The notes under the pieces: model-generated
Seen by the model: the letters and a program-made list of their open reading frames with translations, nothing else
The model's database searches: none
Told to the model about the DNA's origin: nothing
Shown here: in pieces, positions 19,157 through 27,359 of the stretch
How positions within the stretch are numbered: the first letter of the stretch is position 1
Layout: every line of letters begins with the position of its first letter
Made by a program: the position numbers and the translations under genes
Assembly: GCA_013414765.1 (NCBI GenBank)
Contig: CP058708.1
Location: 310,001 to 374,000 of the forward strand
DNA length: 64,000 nucleotides
Direction of reading: 5' to 3'
Source of the DNA: Candidatus Accumulibacter cognatus
GTDB taxonomy: Bacteria > Pseudomonadota > Gammaproteobacteria > Burkholderiales > Rhodocyclaceae

Positions 19157-19972
19157 TTAGAGCAGACAGGCAGCAGCAATCGCACGTAGCGCTGCCAGGC
19201 CACCAGCGGCAATCGACACGCCTTTGCCGTCCGGTAGCTGCGGCTCGGTCGGATTGATACGGATCAACTGGCCTTTGACCCGCTCGCTCATTCGGCGTGC
19301 GGTCGGGATGCGGGTGCCGGCGCCAATCTCGATGACCAACGGATGCCCGACCTGTCGAAGCCAGGCGCGCAGACCTGCTTCCTGAACGTCGCTACGTTCG
19401 CTGCGCCATCCCCAGTCACCGAACATCAGAATGTTTGGCCGGGCAATTCCCCGGCAGCGCGGGCAGCGCGGAAATTCTGAAATCAGCAGACACTGCTCTT
19501 CGTCAATTTCGGGGTCGAACTCCCTTGCCGGCCAGATGCCGTCATGGCAGCCGTCGAGGCACTGCAGGTGGTGGATCGATCCGTGGCATTCGCTGACGCG
19601 ATCTTCAGCAAAACCGGCTTTCTGGAACTGTCCGTCGACGTTGCTGGTAAATACGTGGGCGCCATGCGGCAGGCACTCACCGATCCGGCGCAGGATCTGG
19701 AAACCTTCGTGCGGAACCGTGCGACGGTAGAGCTGCAGTCGATGTCCGTAGAAACCCCAGGCCAGGCGAGGCTGCGATGCGAAGGCCGCTGGATTGGCGA
19801 TTTCCTCAAAGGCGATGCGGGCTCGTCCGAGCGCCGGATAAGCTCCCCAGAAACCCTGCGGACCACGAAAATCGGGCATGCCCGAATCCACGCCGATACC
19901 GGCACCGGCGGTGATCAGGAGGCCGTCGGCCTGCCGGATCAGTTCGGCGCAGCGTTGGTAATCGGTCGCCAT
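19157..19972 (-). CDS. Sir2-family NAD-dependent protein deacylase
   Basis: 271 residues. The NAD-binding segment is TAGAGIGVDSGMPDFRGPQG, followed by TSNVDGQFQKAG. The catalytic His is in ECHGSIHHLQC. Two cysteine pairs of a structural zinc are present (LQCLDGCHDG and FPRCPRCRG), and a C-terminal cofactor-binding segment is IEIGAGTRIPT. Sirtuins remove acyl groups from lysine using NAD. It starts 3 nt after the radical SAM gene stop, so the pair is co-transcribed. It is convergent with the cyclophilin gene. Confidence 0.88.
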   Translation of the reverse strand: MATDYQRCAELIRQADGLLITAGAGIGVDSGMPDFRGPQGFWGAYPALGRARIAFEEIANPAAFASQPRLAWGFYGHRLQLYRRTVPHEGFQILRRIGECLPHGAHVFTSNVDGQFQKAGFAEDRVSECHGSIHHLQCLDGCHDGIWPAREFDPEIDEEQCLLISEFPRCPRCRGIARPNILMFGDWGWRSERSDVQEAGLRAWLRQVGHPLVIEIGAGTRIPTARRMSERVKGQLIRINPTEPQLPDGKGVSIAAGGLAALRAIAAACLL

Positions 19973-19975
19973 CTA

Positions 19976-20875
19976 CTACAGCCCTCGTGCCCATGCTGGA
20001 CGCAGTGCTGCGGCCTGCGGGTTGGCGATGGCGTCGCGCACCTGCCGCAGCAGGCGATCCTTGTCGGCGCCAAGCGTTCCCTTGAGAACCAGCCAGTTCG
20101 AAGCGTGGTCGCTGCGAAACACCGTCCGTTCGAGTTCCAGCCCGGCAAGAAAATGCTCCATTTCGACAAACAGTTCGTGCTGGCTGAGTGCCCGCCAGTC
20201 CGGAAAGCCACCACGAAAGCGCTCCTCACCGAGCGGAAAGCTGACGACCAGCGTCGCCAGATACTCGGGCTGCGTGGCATTGACCAGACGTGCCGAATGG
20301 TCGGCGTGCCGCAGTGAGAGATCCGGGCCGGCAAGGCCGTTGAGAATCATCACTGAGCGCTGGATGCCGGCCGCCCTGAGTTTGTTCAGCGCATCGAGAG
20401 TCGAGCCATGGGTCTCGCCCTTGTCGACTCGTTCCAGTACCTCGTCGTCGCCCGACTCGGCGCCGACATAGGCGATTGTCAGGCCGGCTGCAGCGAGTTC
20501 GCCCAGTTCCTCAACCGACTTCTTCCGCAAGTTGCGCGGCAGGCAGTAGCTCGATACCCGCCGAACAGCCGGCAGGTGTTTGCGGATGGCGTTGAGGACC
20601 TTGAGCAGGCGGCGCGTCGGCAGCACCAGTGCGTCGCCGTCGGCGAGAAAAACGCGCCGGATTGCGCTGCCAAAACGTTCGCCGGTACGCTCGATGCTCT
20701 CCAGTACTTCGGCTTCGTCACGCGCTCGAAAATGCTTCTGCGGCGCGGTGTACATCTCGCAGAAGGTACAGCGATTCCACGAGCAGCCGTCGGTTAACGG
20801 CAGGATCAGCGATTCGGCTTCACTCGGTGGCCGGTAGACGGGTTCGACGTAACGGATCGGGAGCACGGGAAACAT
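19976..20875 (-). CDS. Radical SAM protein
   Basis: 299 residues. The [4Fe-4S]/SAM motif is the variant C-x4-C-x2-C in TDGCSWNRCTFCEMY, typical of a family of B12-independent radical SAM proteins of unknown reaction. It is followed by the SAM-binding region AIRRVFLADGDALVLPT and LTIAYVGAESGDDEVL. It is the first gene of a tight two-gene operon with a Sir2 deacylase, 3 nt apart. No substrate can be named from the sequence. Confidence 0.85.
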   Translation of the reverse strand: MFPVLPIRYVEPVYRPPSEAESLILPLTDGCSWNRCTFCEMYTAPQKHFRARDEAEVLESIERTGERFGSAIRRVFLADGDALVLPTRRLLKVLNAIRKHLPAVRRVSSYCLPRNLRKKSVEELGELAAAGLTIAYVGAESGDDEVLERVDKGETHGSTLDALNKLRAAGIQRSVMILNGLAGPDLSLRHADHSARLVNATQPEYLATLVVSFPLGEERFRGGFPDWRALSQHELFVEMEHFLAGLELERTVFRSDHASNWLVLKGTLGADKDRLLRQVRDAIANPQAAALRPAWARGL

Positions 20876-20944
20876 GGCGTGTAGTTTCTCGGGGCAGGTT
20901 GATTGGCCAATATTAGCGCGCTTTGCTCCTTTCTGGAGAGCTGG

Positions 20945-22657
20945 CTACTCCTCGCTCTCACGCACCAGTGCATAATCGGCATCGCGCACACCGCGCAGCA
21001 GCAGGGCGGTATCGTCGGTGGAGGTGCCGAGGGCCTCCAGGGCCTCCGCGGCCAGACGCAGGCTGGCCTCCAGAAGTTCGGGATAGGCCTTGTTGACACC
21101 GGCTCGCAGTAGGGCCTCGCAGCTTGCCAGGTCACGGGCGCGCGCGACGATGGTGACTTCCGGCGCGTGCGAGCGGATCATTGCCGCTGCACGAACAGCA
21201 GCGTGCTGGTCGTCGATGGTCAGGACCACCAGATCGACTCCCTGTATTGGCGAGGTGGCGAGCAATTCCGGGTCACCGATGTCACCATAGAATACCGGAT
21301 GACCTTCGCTGTGCCATTTAGCGACCAATACCGCGTCGGTGTCGAAAGCAATGCAGGAGATACCGCTACTGGCCAGGATGGTACCCACCGTGTGGCCGAC
21401 GCGACCATACCCACCGATCACCACCCGGGCACCGGATTCCTTTCCTTGCGCGGCATGGCGGAAGCGGTCGTGAATTTCTGCCGGCGCATCCTCCACGCGT
21501 CGTGCCAGCCAGTTCCCGAGCTTGACCAGCAGCGGGGTGAAGAGCATGGTGACGGAAATGATCGCCACGGCCATCACGAATATCAAATCGTCGATCACGC
21601 CCAAGGCCTTGGCGGAACCGAACAGCACAAAGCCGAACTCACCTCCCTGCGCGAGCAGAAAAGCGACCCGCAACGCGGTGCTGCGGCCGGAGCCGAAGCA
21701 CCGACACAATACGAAGAGCACCACCGCCTTGAGGGTGATGATTGCGAGAACATGCAGGGCAAACTCGAATGGATGCTGCGTCAGCGCACCGACGTCCACC
21801 GACATTCCGACGGCCACGAAGAACAGGCTCATCAGCAGACCCTTGTGAGGTTCCATGCTGGCCTCGATCTGAATGCTGTAGCGTGAAGTCAAGAGCATCA
21901 TCCCGATCAGGAATGCCCCCAGAGCCATCGACATGCCAGCATGTTCCATGGCCATCGCGGCGATGAACACCGAGGCCATGGCCGTCAGCAGGAAAGCCTC
22001 ACGGTTGTTGGTACGGGCCAGATGATCGAGAACACGAGGGAGCAGGTAGCGCCCACCGATGAGCACCATTGCCACCATCGCGACTGCCAGACCAATCTGC
22101 CTCCACAAGGGAATTTCCGTCGCCAGCGCGCTGCTTTCGGCGAGGATCGGAACCAATGCCAGCAGCGGGACCACCGCGATATCCTGCATCAGCAGCACGG
22201 CGAATGCGGTCTGGCCGTGCCGGCTGGCGATGTCGCCCTGATCCCTGAGCATCTGCACCACAAACGCGGTCGAGGACAGCGCGAAGCTGCTACCGATCAG
22301 GAGTGCGGTCGACCAGTTCGCTTGAAAGAGTTTGAAATAGGCGGCGATGGCCAGCGCCGAGACGATGATCTGCAGCGAACCGAGCCCGAACAGCGTGCGC
22401 CGCAGCTCCCACAAGCGGCGAGGCTTCATCTCCAGGCCGATCAGGAACATCAGCAGCACGACGCCGAGTTCGGTGAAATGCCGCACACCTTCGACCTCGG
22501 TGGTGATGAAAGGCCCTGGCGTATGCGGTCCAACGATGACGCCGGTAACCAGCAAGCCGAGGATCGAGCCGAGACCGAAATGCCGAAACACCGCGACGGC
22601 AACTGCCGCGACGACCAGCAACAATACGGCAGAGTCAACGAAAGATTTGGGGTCCAT
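20945..22657 (-). CDS. CPA2-family monovalent cation:proton antiporter (KefB/KefC-like)
   Basis: 570 residues. The N-terminal ~385 residues hold about 12 membrane helices of the Na+/H+ exchanger fold (for example LLVVAAVAVAVFRHFGLGSI; EHAGMSMALGAFLIGMMLL). The cytosolic RCK/TrkA-N domain starts at VVIGGYGRVGHTVGTILASS and carries the dinucleotide-binding acidic residue in IAFDTDAVLV. The family exports K+ or Na+ in exchange for H+. The Kef-type glutathione site is not obvious, so regulation may differ. A repeat copy lies directly upstream of its start. Confidence 0.9.
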   Translation of the reverse strand: MDPKSFVDSAVLLLVVAAVAVAVFRHFGLGSILGLLVTGVIVGPHTPGPFITTEVEGVRHFTELGVVLLMFLIGLEMKPRRLWELRRTLFGLGSLQIIVSALAIAAYFKLFQANWSTALLIGSSFALSSTAFVVQMLRDQGDIASRHGQTAFAVLLMQDIAVVPLLALVPILAESSALATEIPLWRQIGLAVAMVAMVLIGGRYLLPRVLDHLARTNNREAFLLTAMASVFIAAMAMEHAGMSMALGAFLIGMMLLTSRYSIQIEASMEPHKGLLMSLFFVAVGMSVDVGALTQHPFEFALHVLAIITLKAVVLFVLCRCFGSGRSTALRVAFLLAQGGEFGFVLFGSAKALGVIDDLIFVMAVAIISVTMLFTPLLVKLGNWLARRVEDAPAEIHDRFRHAAQGKESGARVVIGGYGRVGHTVGTILASSGISCIAFDTDAVLVAKWHSEGHPVFYGDIGDPELLATSPIQGVDLVVLTIDDQHAAVRAAAMIRSHAPEVTIVARARDLASCEALLRAGVNKAYPELLEASLRLAAEALEALGTSTDDTALLLRGVRDADYALVRESEE

Positions 22658-22676
22658 GCGAGTGGTGAGCGCTTCC

Positions 22677-22871
22677 TTAATGTCAAAGTCGCGTCAGCGA
22701 CTCACGACCCCCCCTCCCCACTTGCGGGGGGCGAAGGCGGGGTTTCGTGGAGCACTGCTCCGCGCCGCCGTAGCCGGCCCGCGATGCAGCGCGGGCCGGG
22801 AGGGGTCGGGGGAGAGGGAAACGGTCATGACGTTCATGATCTGGAATGCCTGGAAAAGTCATCACCGTTAG
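22677..22871 (+). repeat. Interspersed repeat, copy A (full length)
   Basis: The left end TTAATGTCAAAGTCGCGTCA contains the AGTCGC-GTCA-GCGACT hairpin. The middle carries a perfect 10-bp stem CCGGCCCGCG/CGCGGGCCGG around ATGCAG (22774-22799). The right end is AACGGTCATGAC followed by CACCGTTAG. The NlpC/P60 gene stop codon (TAA) lies inside its right terminus. Confidence 0.85.
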
Positions 22872-23365
22872 TCGAAGTAGCTGCGCGCAGTCTCGAAGCG
22901 CTGCGCGAAGTAGCGTGCGCCGAGCTGGTCGATGCGCACTCGACCGTTGCTCGACGGCGCGTGGATGAAACGGTCGTCACCGATGTACACTCCGACATGC
23001 GAGAAAGCGGCGTTACGGGTGTTGAAGAAGACCAAGTCGCCGGGGCGCAGGCCCGCACGCTCGACCGGACGACCCCGGCGGGCGATGTCGGCGGCGCTGC
23101 CACTGACCCGAAGCCCCGCCGCGCGTCCGTAGATGTACGACACCATACCGCTGCAGTCCAGACCCGCTTCCGGGTTCTTGCCGCCGAAACGGTAGCCGGT
23201 GTCAAGCAGACTGAGCGCAAAGAGCACCACGTCGTTGCCTTTGGGGCTGCTCGCAGGGGGGCGCTCGGCAGGTTGATGCGCCGGCGCCTGTGGCGCAGGC
23301 GGCTTGCTGGCACAGGCTGCCATCAGCAGAGAGAAGAAGCCGGCGATGAGCAGGTGGACACGCAT
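22868..23365 (-). CDS. NlpC/P60 (C40) peptidase, lipoprotein
   Basis: 165 residues. The lipobox signal LIAGFFSLLMAACAS is lipidated at Cys18 and anchors the protein in the envelope. A Pro/Ala-rich linker is followed by the NlpC/P60 domain: catalytic Cys in AGLDCSGMVSYIYG and catalytic His in FSHVGVYIGDDRFIHAPSS. The family cleaves peptide stems of peptidoglycan. The last codon and stop abut or lie in repeat copy A. Confidence 0.9.
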   Translation of the reverse strand: MRVHLLIAGFFSLLMAACASKPPAPQAPAHQPAERPPASSPKGNDVVLFALSLLDTGYRFGGKNPEAGLDCSGMVSYIYGRAAGLRVSGSAADIARRGRPVERAGLRPGDLVFFNTRNAAFSHVGVYIGDDRFIHAPSSNGRVRIDQLGARYFAQRFETARSYFD

Positions 23366-23413
23366 GCTGCACAGTATAAACTACAGCCCTCAAGATTATT
23401 ACCGGGGAAAGAC

Positions 23414-24865
23414 ATGCACCTGACCGATCCGCGCCTGCTGCGCTCGAACTGCTATGTCGATGGTCGCTGGGAAGCCGCCGACGACGGCCGCACTTTTACC
23501 GTCCGGGACCCGGCAAGTGGCGAAACGCTGGGTGAAGTACCCTGGATGACGGCCACCGAGACTGCGCGCGCGATCGCCGCCGCGGCCGCGGCGCTGCCGG
23601 CCTGGCAGGCGAAGACTGCGAAGCAGCGGGCGACCGTCCTGCGCCACTGGTATGAACTGATCGTCGCTAATGCCGAGGATCTTGCGCAGCTGATGACCGC
23701 CGAGTGCGGCAAACCGATTGCCGAGGCGCGCGGCGAGGTCGCTTACGGCGCCGCCTTCGTCGAATGGTTTGCCGAGGAAGGCAAGCGCGCCTACGGCGAA
23801 TCGATCCCGAGTCCAGCCAATGATCGGCGCTTGCTGACCATTCGCCAGCCGGTCGGGGTCTGTGCGGCGATCACACCCTGGAACTTTCCGCTGGCGATGA
23901 TCACCCGCAAGGTCGCGCCGGCGCTTGCCGCCGGTTGCACGGTGGTGGTCAAACCCGCCGAGCAGACGCCGCTGACGGCCCTGGCGCTGGCGCGTCTGGC
24001 GCATGACGCGGCGCTGCCGGCAGGGGTGTTCAATGTACTGACCGGCGACCCGGCGGCGATCGGCGGCACGCTGACGGCCAGCCCGGTGGTCCGCAAGCTC
24101 TCGTTCACCGGTTCGACCGAGGTTGGTCGACTGTTGATGGCACAATGCGCGCCAACGATCAAGAAACTCTCGCTTGAACTTGGCGGCAATGCGCCGTTCA
24201 TCGTTTTCGACGACGCCGATGTCACCGCTGCGGTCGCAGGAGCGATCGTCGCCAAATATCGCAACACTGGTCAGACCTGCGTCTGCGCCAACCGGCTGCT
24301 GGTCCAGGACGGGATCTACGATCGCTTCGTTGAAGAGCTGAGCAGGCGCGTGCAGTCGCTCAAAGTCGGACCGGGCTGTGAAGAAAGCACTCTGCAGGGA
24401 CCGCTGATCGATGCCGCAGCGCTGGCCAAGGTCGAGGAACATATCGCCGATGCCGTCGCCGGCGGCGCGCGCGTGCTCACCGGTGGTAGCCGGCACGCGC
24501 TCGGTGGCCATTTTTTCACACCAACGGTGCTGGCCGACGTAACGCCAGCAATGCGTATCGCACGCGAAGAGACCTTTGGTCCGGTGGCGCCTGTGTTCAG
24601 GTTCTCGAACGAGGCACAGGCGATCAATATGGCCAACGATACCGAGTTTGGTCTCGCCGCCTATTTCTATACCCGCGACGTGGCGCGCTGCCTGCGCGTG
24701 GGCGAAGCGCTCGAATACGGCATGATCGGCATCAACACCGGTCTGATCTCGAATGAGGTGGCCCCTTTCGGCGGTGTCAAACAGTCCGGCGTCGGCCGCG
24801 AGGGATCAAAGCATGGGCTCGACGAATACCTCGAGATCAAATATCTCTGCTTCAGCACGGTCTGA
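23414..24865 (+). CDS. gabD: NAD(P)-dependent succinate-semialdehyde dehydrogenase
   Basis: Oxidises succinic semialdehyde to succinate. It is 483 residues, the normal aldehyde dehydrogenase length. Motifs: ITPWNFPLAMITRKVAPALA, VVVKPAEQTPLTAL, the nucleotide-site FTGSTEVGRLLM, the catalytic Glu in LSLELGGNAPF, the catalytic Cys in NTGQTCVCANR (Cys pair as in GabD) and REETFGPVAPV. The start is the ATG at 23414 after GGGGAAAG. The same frame stays open for another 491 codons upstream, but that stretch is antisense to the antiporter and NlpC genes. gabD is the usual symbol; other short-chain semialdehydes are possible substrates. Confidence 0.92.
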   Translation: MHLTDPRLLRSNCYVDGRWEAADDGRTFTVRDPASGETLGEVPWMTATETARAIAAAAAALPAWQAKTAKQRATVLRHWYELIVANAEDLAQLMTAECGKPIAEARGEVAYGAAFVEWFAEEGKRAYGESIPSPANDRRLLTIRQPVGVCAAITPWNFPLAMITRKVAPALAAGCTVVVKPAEQTPLTALALARLAHDAALPAGVFNVLTGDPAAIGGTLTASPVVRKLSFTGSTEVGRLLMAQCAPTIKKLSLELGGNAPFIVFDDADVTAAVAGAIVAKYRNTGQTCVCANRLLVQDGIYDRFVEELSRRVQSLKVGPGCEESTLQGPLIDAAALAKVEEHIADAVAGGARVLTGGSRHALGGHFFTPTVLADVTPAMRIAREETFGPVAPVFRFSNEAQAINMANDTEFGLAAYFYTRDVARCLRVGEALEYGMIGINTGLISNEVAPFGGVKQSGVGREGSKHGLDEYLEIKYLCFSTV

Positions 24866-24886
24866 AGCCGTGAACCAGGCGAGAAA

Positions 24887-25069
24887 ATGAAACTCGTCAT
24901 CATCCCGTTGCTGAGCAGCCTGATCCTTGCCACGATCTTTGGGTGGCGGGTGCTGTTCAGGCAGCGGGCTGTGTTCATTGTTGATGGGGTTCGGGACTTC
25001 CCCCCGAACGATGCGGGGAGCCGTTGGGTTTCCCATACTTCGCCATTCTGCCTGGAGCTACGCCGATGA
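24887..25069 (+). CDS. Possible small membrane protein upstream of the SulP permease
   Basis: 60 codons. One N-terminal hydrophobic segment (VIIPLLSSLILATIFGW) is followed by a polar tail. A GGCGAGAAA stretch precedes the ATG, and the stop TGA overlaps the permease start ATG (ATGA at 25066-25069), suggesting translational coupling. I recognise no family, and a chance open frame is possible. Confidence 0.35.
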   Translation: MKLVIIPLLSSLILATIFGWRVLFRQRAVFIVDGVRDFPPNDAGSRWVSHTSPFCLELRR

Positions 25070-26814
25070 ATCCTGCGCATTTTCTCAAGTACCTGCTGTC
25101 TGGTCTGCCACTGCTCTCGACCCTGAAAGAGTATCGACTAGCCTGGCTCAGCAAGGATGCGATCGCCGGGCTTTCGGCCTGTATCGTGTCGATTCCGTCG
25201 GTCATCGCTTATGCCGAACTGGTCCACCTGCCCCCGATTACGGGACTGTACGCGGCACTCGCGGCGGCCATCGGCTATGCCCTGTTTTCCAGTTCACGTC
25301 ACGTCATCGCCGGACCGGATGCCGCCATCGGACTGCTAGCCGGTTCGGCGATCCTGCCGCTGGCGGCAGGCGATCCGGCGCGTATCGTCTCCCTCGCAGC
25401 CGTCCTCGGCATACTTTCAGGGGGGGTATTGCTGCTCGCCGCACGCCTCAAGCTGGGCGTCATTGCCGACCTGTTGTCGCGTCCGGTGTTGATAGGTTAC
25501 CTCAACGGTGCCTCGCTGGTCCTGATCGCCACCCAACTTGGCAAGATGTTCCGTATCAAGACCGAGGGTGAGGAATTCTTCGAGTTGGTCTTTACGATCA
25601 TTGCGCAATTGGCGCAGACGCATCTGCCGACCTTTGTGTTCGGCGTCTTGCTGGTTGGCTTGCTGATCGGACTTGCGCGCTGGTTTCCTCGCGTCCCCGG
25701 CGCACTGGCAGTCTGCGCGGTAGCGATCGCCGTCTCCTTCGCCTTCGACCTCGGCAGCTACGGGGTGGCGCTGGTCGGCAGCGTGCCTTCGGGTATTCCC
25801 AGCCTGACGATCCCAACGTTTCATTGGTCGGATATCTCGGCGCTTGCCCCGGCCGCGGTCGCGATTGCCTTTCTGGCCTTTTCGGACGGGATTCTCCTGG
25901 CACAGACCTTCGCCGAAAAAAATGGCTATGAAGTTCGCCCGAATCGCGAACTGGTGGCACTTGGTTCGGCAAACATCCTGGCCGGCTTGTGGCAAGGTTT
26001 TCCAGTATCCGCCAGCCAGTCCCGGACCTCGATCGTCGATTCGGCTGGTGGCAAGTCGCAGGTGGCACAGTTGCTGGTCGCGGTGGGCTTGCTGCTGTTC
26101 CTGTTCTTTCTGACCGGCTTGATTGCCTTGTTGCCGAAGGTGGCGCTTGGCGCGATTCTGATCGTGACCGCTTTCGGGATGCTGGAAGTGGCGCCGCTCA
26201 CAGGCCTGTACAAGATTGATCGGGTCGAGTTCGGCATTGCCATGGGTGTGACCCTGGCAATCCTGATCGCGGGGGTGGTCCCGGGGATCATTCTCGGTTT
26301 GCTGCTATCGCTGATTTCGGTGCTCGTAGAAGTCTCACGTCCCGACGATGCCGTTCTTCGCCGCCTGGTCAGCGACGGCAAGTTCCACCACTGCATGGGT
26401 GACGAAGAGGCAGAAAGCGTCCCTGGCCTGCTGGTCTATAGGCTTTACGCACCGTTGATCTTTGCCAATGCTCGGCATGTGATGACACGCATCCGGACAC
26501 TGGTCGACGAGGCCGATCATCCGGTCAAGTGGCTGGTGATCGACGCACAGGCGATTCACGACATGGACGTCACCGCTGCTCAACGCTTTGCCGAATTGCA
26601 CCGGGAACTGGCCGAGGACGGAGTTGACATCAAGATTGCCGATGCGCCACGGCCATTCCTAGAAGAACTTGCCAAGGTTGGACTTTCCGAGGAAATCGGC
26701 CGTGGGGATTTCTTCGGGTCGGTAAAAAAAGCGGCCGAGGCCTTCGAACTGACGTATGGTCCCAAGGGGCCGCGAGCCAACAACATGGATCAAACAGCAG
26801 GTCAGCACCGTTGA
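25066..26814 (+). CDS. SulP-family anion permease with C-terminal STAS domain
   Basis: 582 residues, inner membrane. The SulP signature appears early (AGLSACIVSIPSVIAYAELV, PPITGLYAALAAAIGYALF, SRHVIAGPDAA). About 10-12 hydrophobic segments span to about residue 420. The STAS domain (about 440-560) includes KWLVIDAQAIHDMDVTAAQR. SulP proteins carry sulfate, bicarbonate or other anions; which one is not determinable here. The ATG at 25066 gives MNPAHFLKYLL; the upstream in-frame ATG at 25024 would add an unlikely N-terminus. Confidence 0.9.
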   Translation: MNPAHFLKYLLSGLPLLSTLKEYRLAWLSKDAIAGLSACIVSIPSVIAYAELVHLPPITGLYAALAAAIGYALFSSSRHVIAGPDAAIGLLAGSAILPLAAGDPARIVSLAAVLGILSGGVLLLAARLKLGVIADLLSRPVLIGYLNGASLVLIATQLGKMFRIKTEGEEFFELVFTIIAQLAQTHLPTFVFGVLLVGLLIGLARWFPRVPGALAVCAVAIAVSFAFDLGSYGVALVGSVPSGIPSLTIPTFHWSDISALAPAAVAIAFLAFSDGILLAQTFAEKNGYEVRPNRELVALGSANILAGLWQGFPVSASQSRTSIVDSAGGKSQVAQLLVAVGLLLFLFFLTGLIALLPKVALGAILIVTAFGMLEVAPLTGLYKIDRVEFGIAMGVTLAILIAGVVPGIILGLLLSLISVLVEVSRPDDAVLRRLVSDGKFHHCMGDEEAESVPGLLVYRLYAPLIFANARHVMTRIRTLVDEADHPVKWLVIDAQAIHDMDVTAAQRFAELHRELAEDGVDIKIADAPRPFLEELAKVGLSEEIGRGDFFGSVKKAAEAFELTYGPKGPRANNMDQTAGQHR

Positions 26815-27177
26815 GGGTGAGCACCCTCACCGCCTCTCTGACGCTTGCGTCGGCTTTCTCCAGCAGGACATTGCGCAGATATTCGCCGCCATCTGCCCAG
26901 GTCGTGCAGCCATCCATAGAGATGGGCGTGCCACCGCGACCTCCGCCAACGCTCGCTGATCATGACACGCTTAAGCTTGCAGGCGTGGATGGGAAGCCAA
27001 CGCCTTGGGACCTTGCCTGGGCCACGCAGAGACCCAGGTCAGCGGAGTAGCAAAACACATCCTCCCATTGTTTACCGAATTTACCGAAATTTAATAGCCA
27101 GCCCCCCGGTTTTTCAGAATCTTGAACTCTGCTTGCCTATCATTCCTGATGTCAAAGACATCCAAATGGAGGCAAAT
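26815..27177 (+). promoter_or_regulatory. Region upstream of the kdp operon with a tandem 9-bp repeat
   Basis: 363 bp with no supported gene. TTTACCGAA occurs twice in direct tandem (27072-27080 and 27081-27089), about 90 bp before the first kdp reading frame in an AT-rich patch. This is the likely place for KdpE-responsive control, but no KdpE consensus was verified. Confidence 0.4.
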
Positions 27178-27270
27178 ATGGATCTCATTTATCTTGCAGG
27201 GGTTCTTCTGTTCTTCTTCCTGACGGCAGCGTTTGGCGTCGGTTGCGCCCGGCTTGGAGGGACGATATGA
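27178..27270 (+). CDS. Small hydrophobic peptide preceding kdpF
   Basis: 30 codons: [20 protein letters not shown] then [10 protein letters not shown]. It is one membrane helix ending in a short basic tail. AGGC is 6 nt upstream of the ATG, and its TGA overlaps the kdpF ATG (ATGA at 27267-27270). Short peptides starting MD-(L/M)-(I/V)-Y precede kdpF in other proteobacterial kdp operons; the function is not known. Confidence 0.6.
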   Translation: MDLIYLAGVLLFFFLTAAFGVGCARLGGTI

Positions 27271-27359
27271 GCATTTCCCAGTTCATCAGCGCCGTCGTCG
27301 CGGTCGCGCTGCTCGTTTACCTGATCGCGGCGCTCCTCCATCCGGAGGACTTCTCATGA
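27267..27359 (+). CDS. kdpF: Potassium-transporting ATPase small subunit KdpF
   Basis: 30 residues with a single helix ([19 protein letters not shown]) and a C-terminal HPEDFS, matching KdpF peptides. KdpF stabilises the KdpFABC complex in the inner membrane. It overlaps the preceding peptide and kdpA by 4 nt on each side. GGCTTGGAGGG upstream supplies the ribosome site. Confidence 0.9.
   Translation: MSISQFISAVVAVALLVYLIAALLHPEDFS

Noticed and set aside
23076-23140. Considered a riboswitch or other structured RNA in the dense GC hairpins near the NlpC gene
   Set aside because: The sequence is within the coding region of the NlpC/P60 protein and no known riboswitch core is visible.
21941-23413. 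A plus-strand frame that stays open for 491 codons and joins gabD to make an apparent 974-residue protein
   Set aside because: The stretch is antisense to the CPA2 antiporter and NlpC genes, is rich in His/Gln/Arg like other antisense frames, and the aldehyde dehydrogenase begins normally at 23414 with a ribosome site.
25989-26219. Short plus-strand frame inside the SulP gene
   Set aside because: It is a shadow in another frame of the permease with no independent support.
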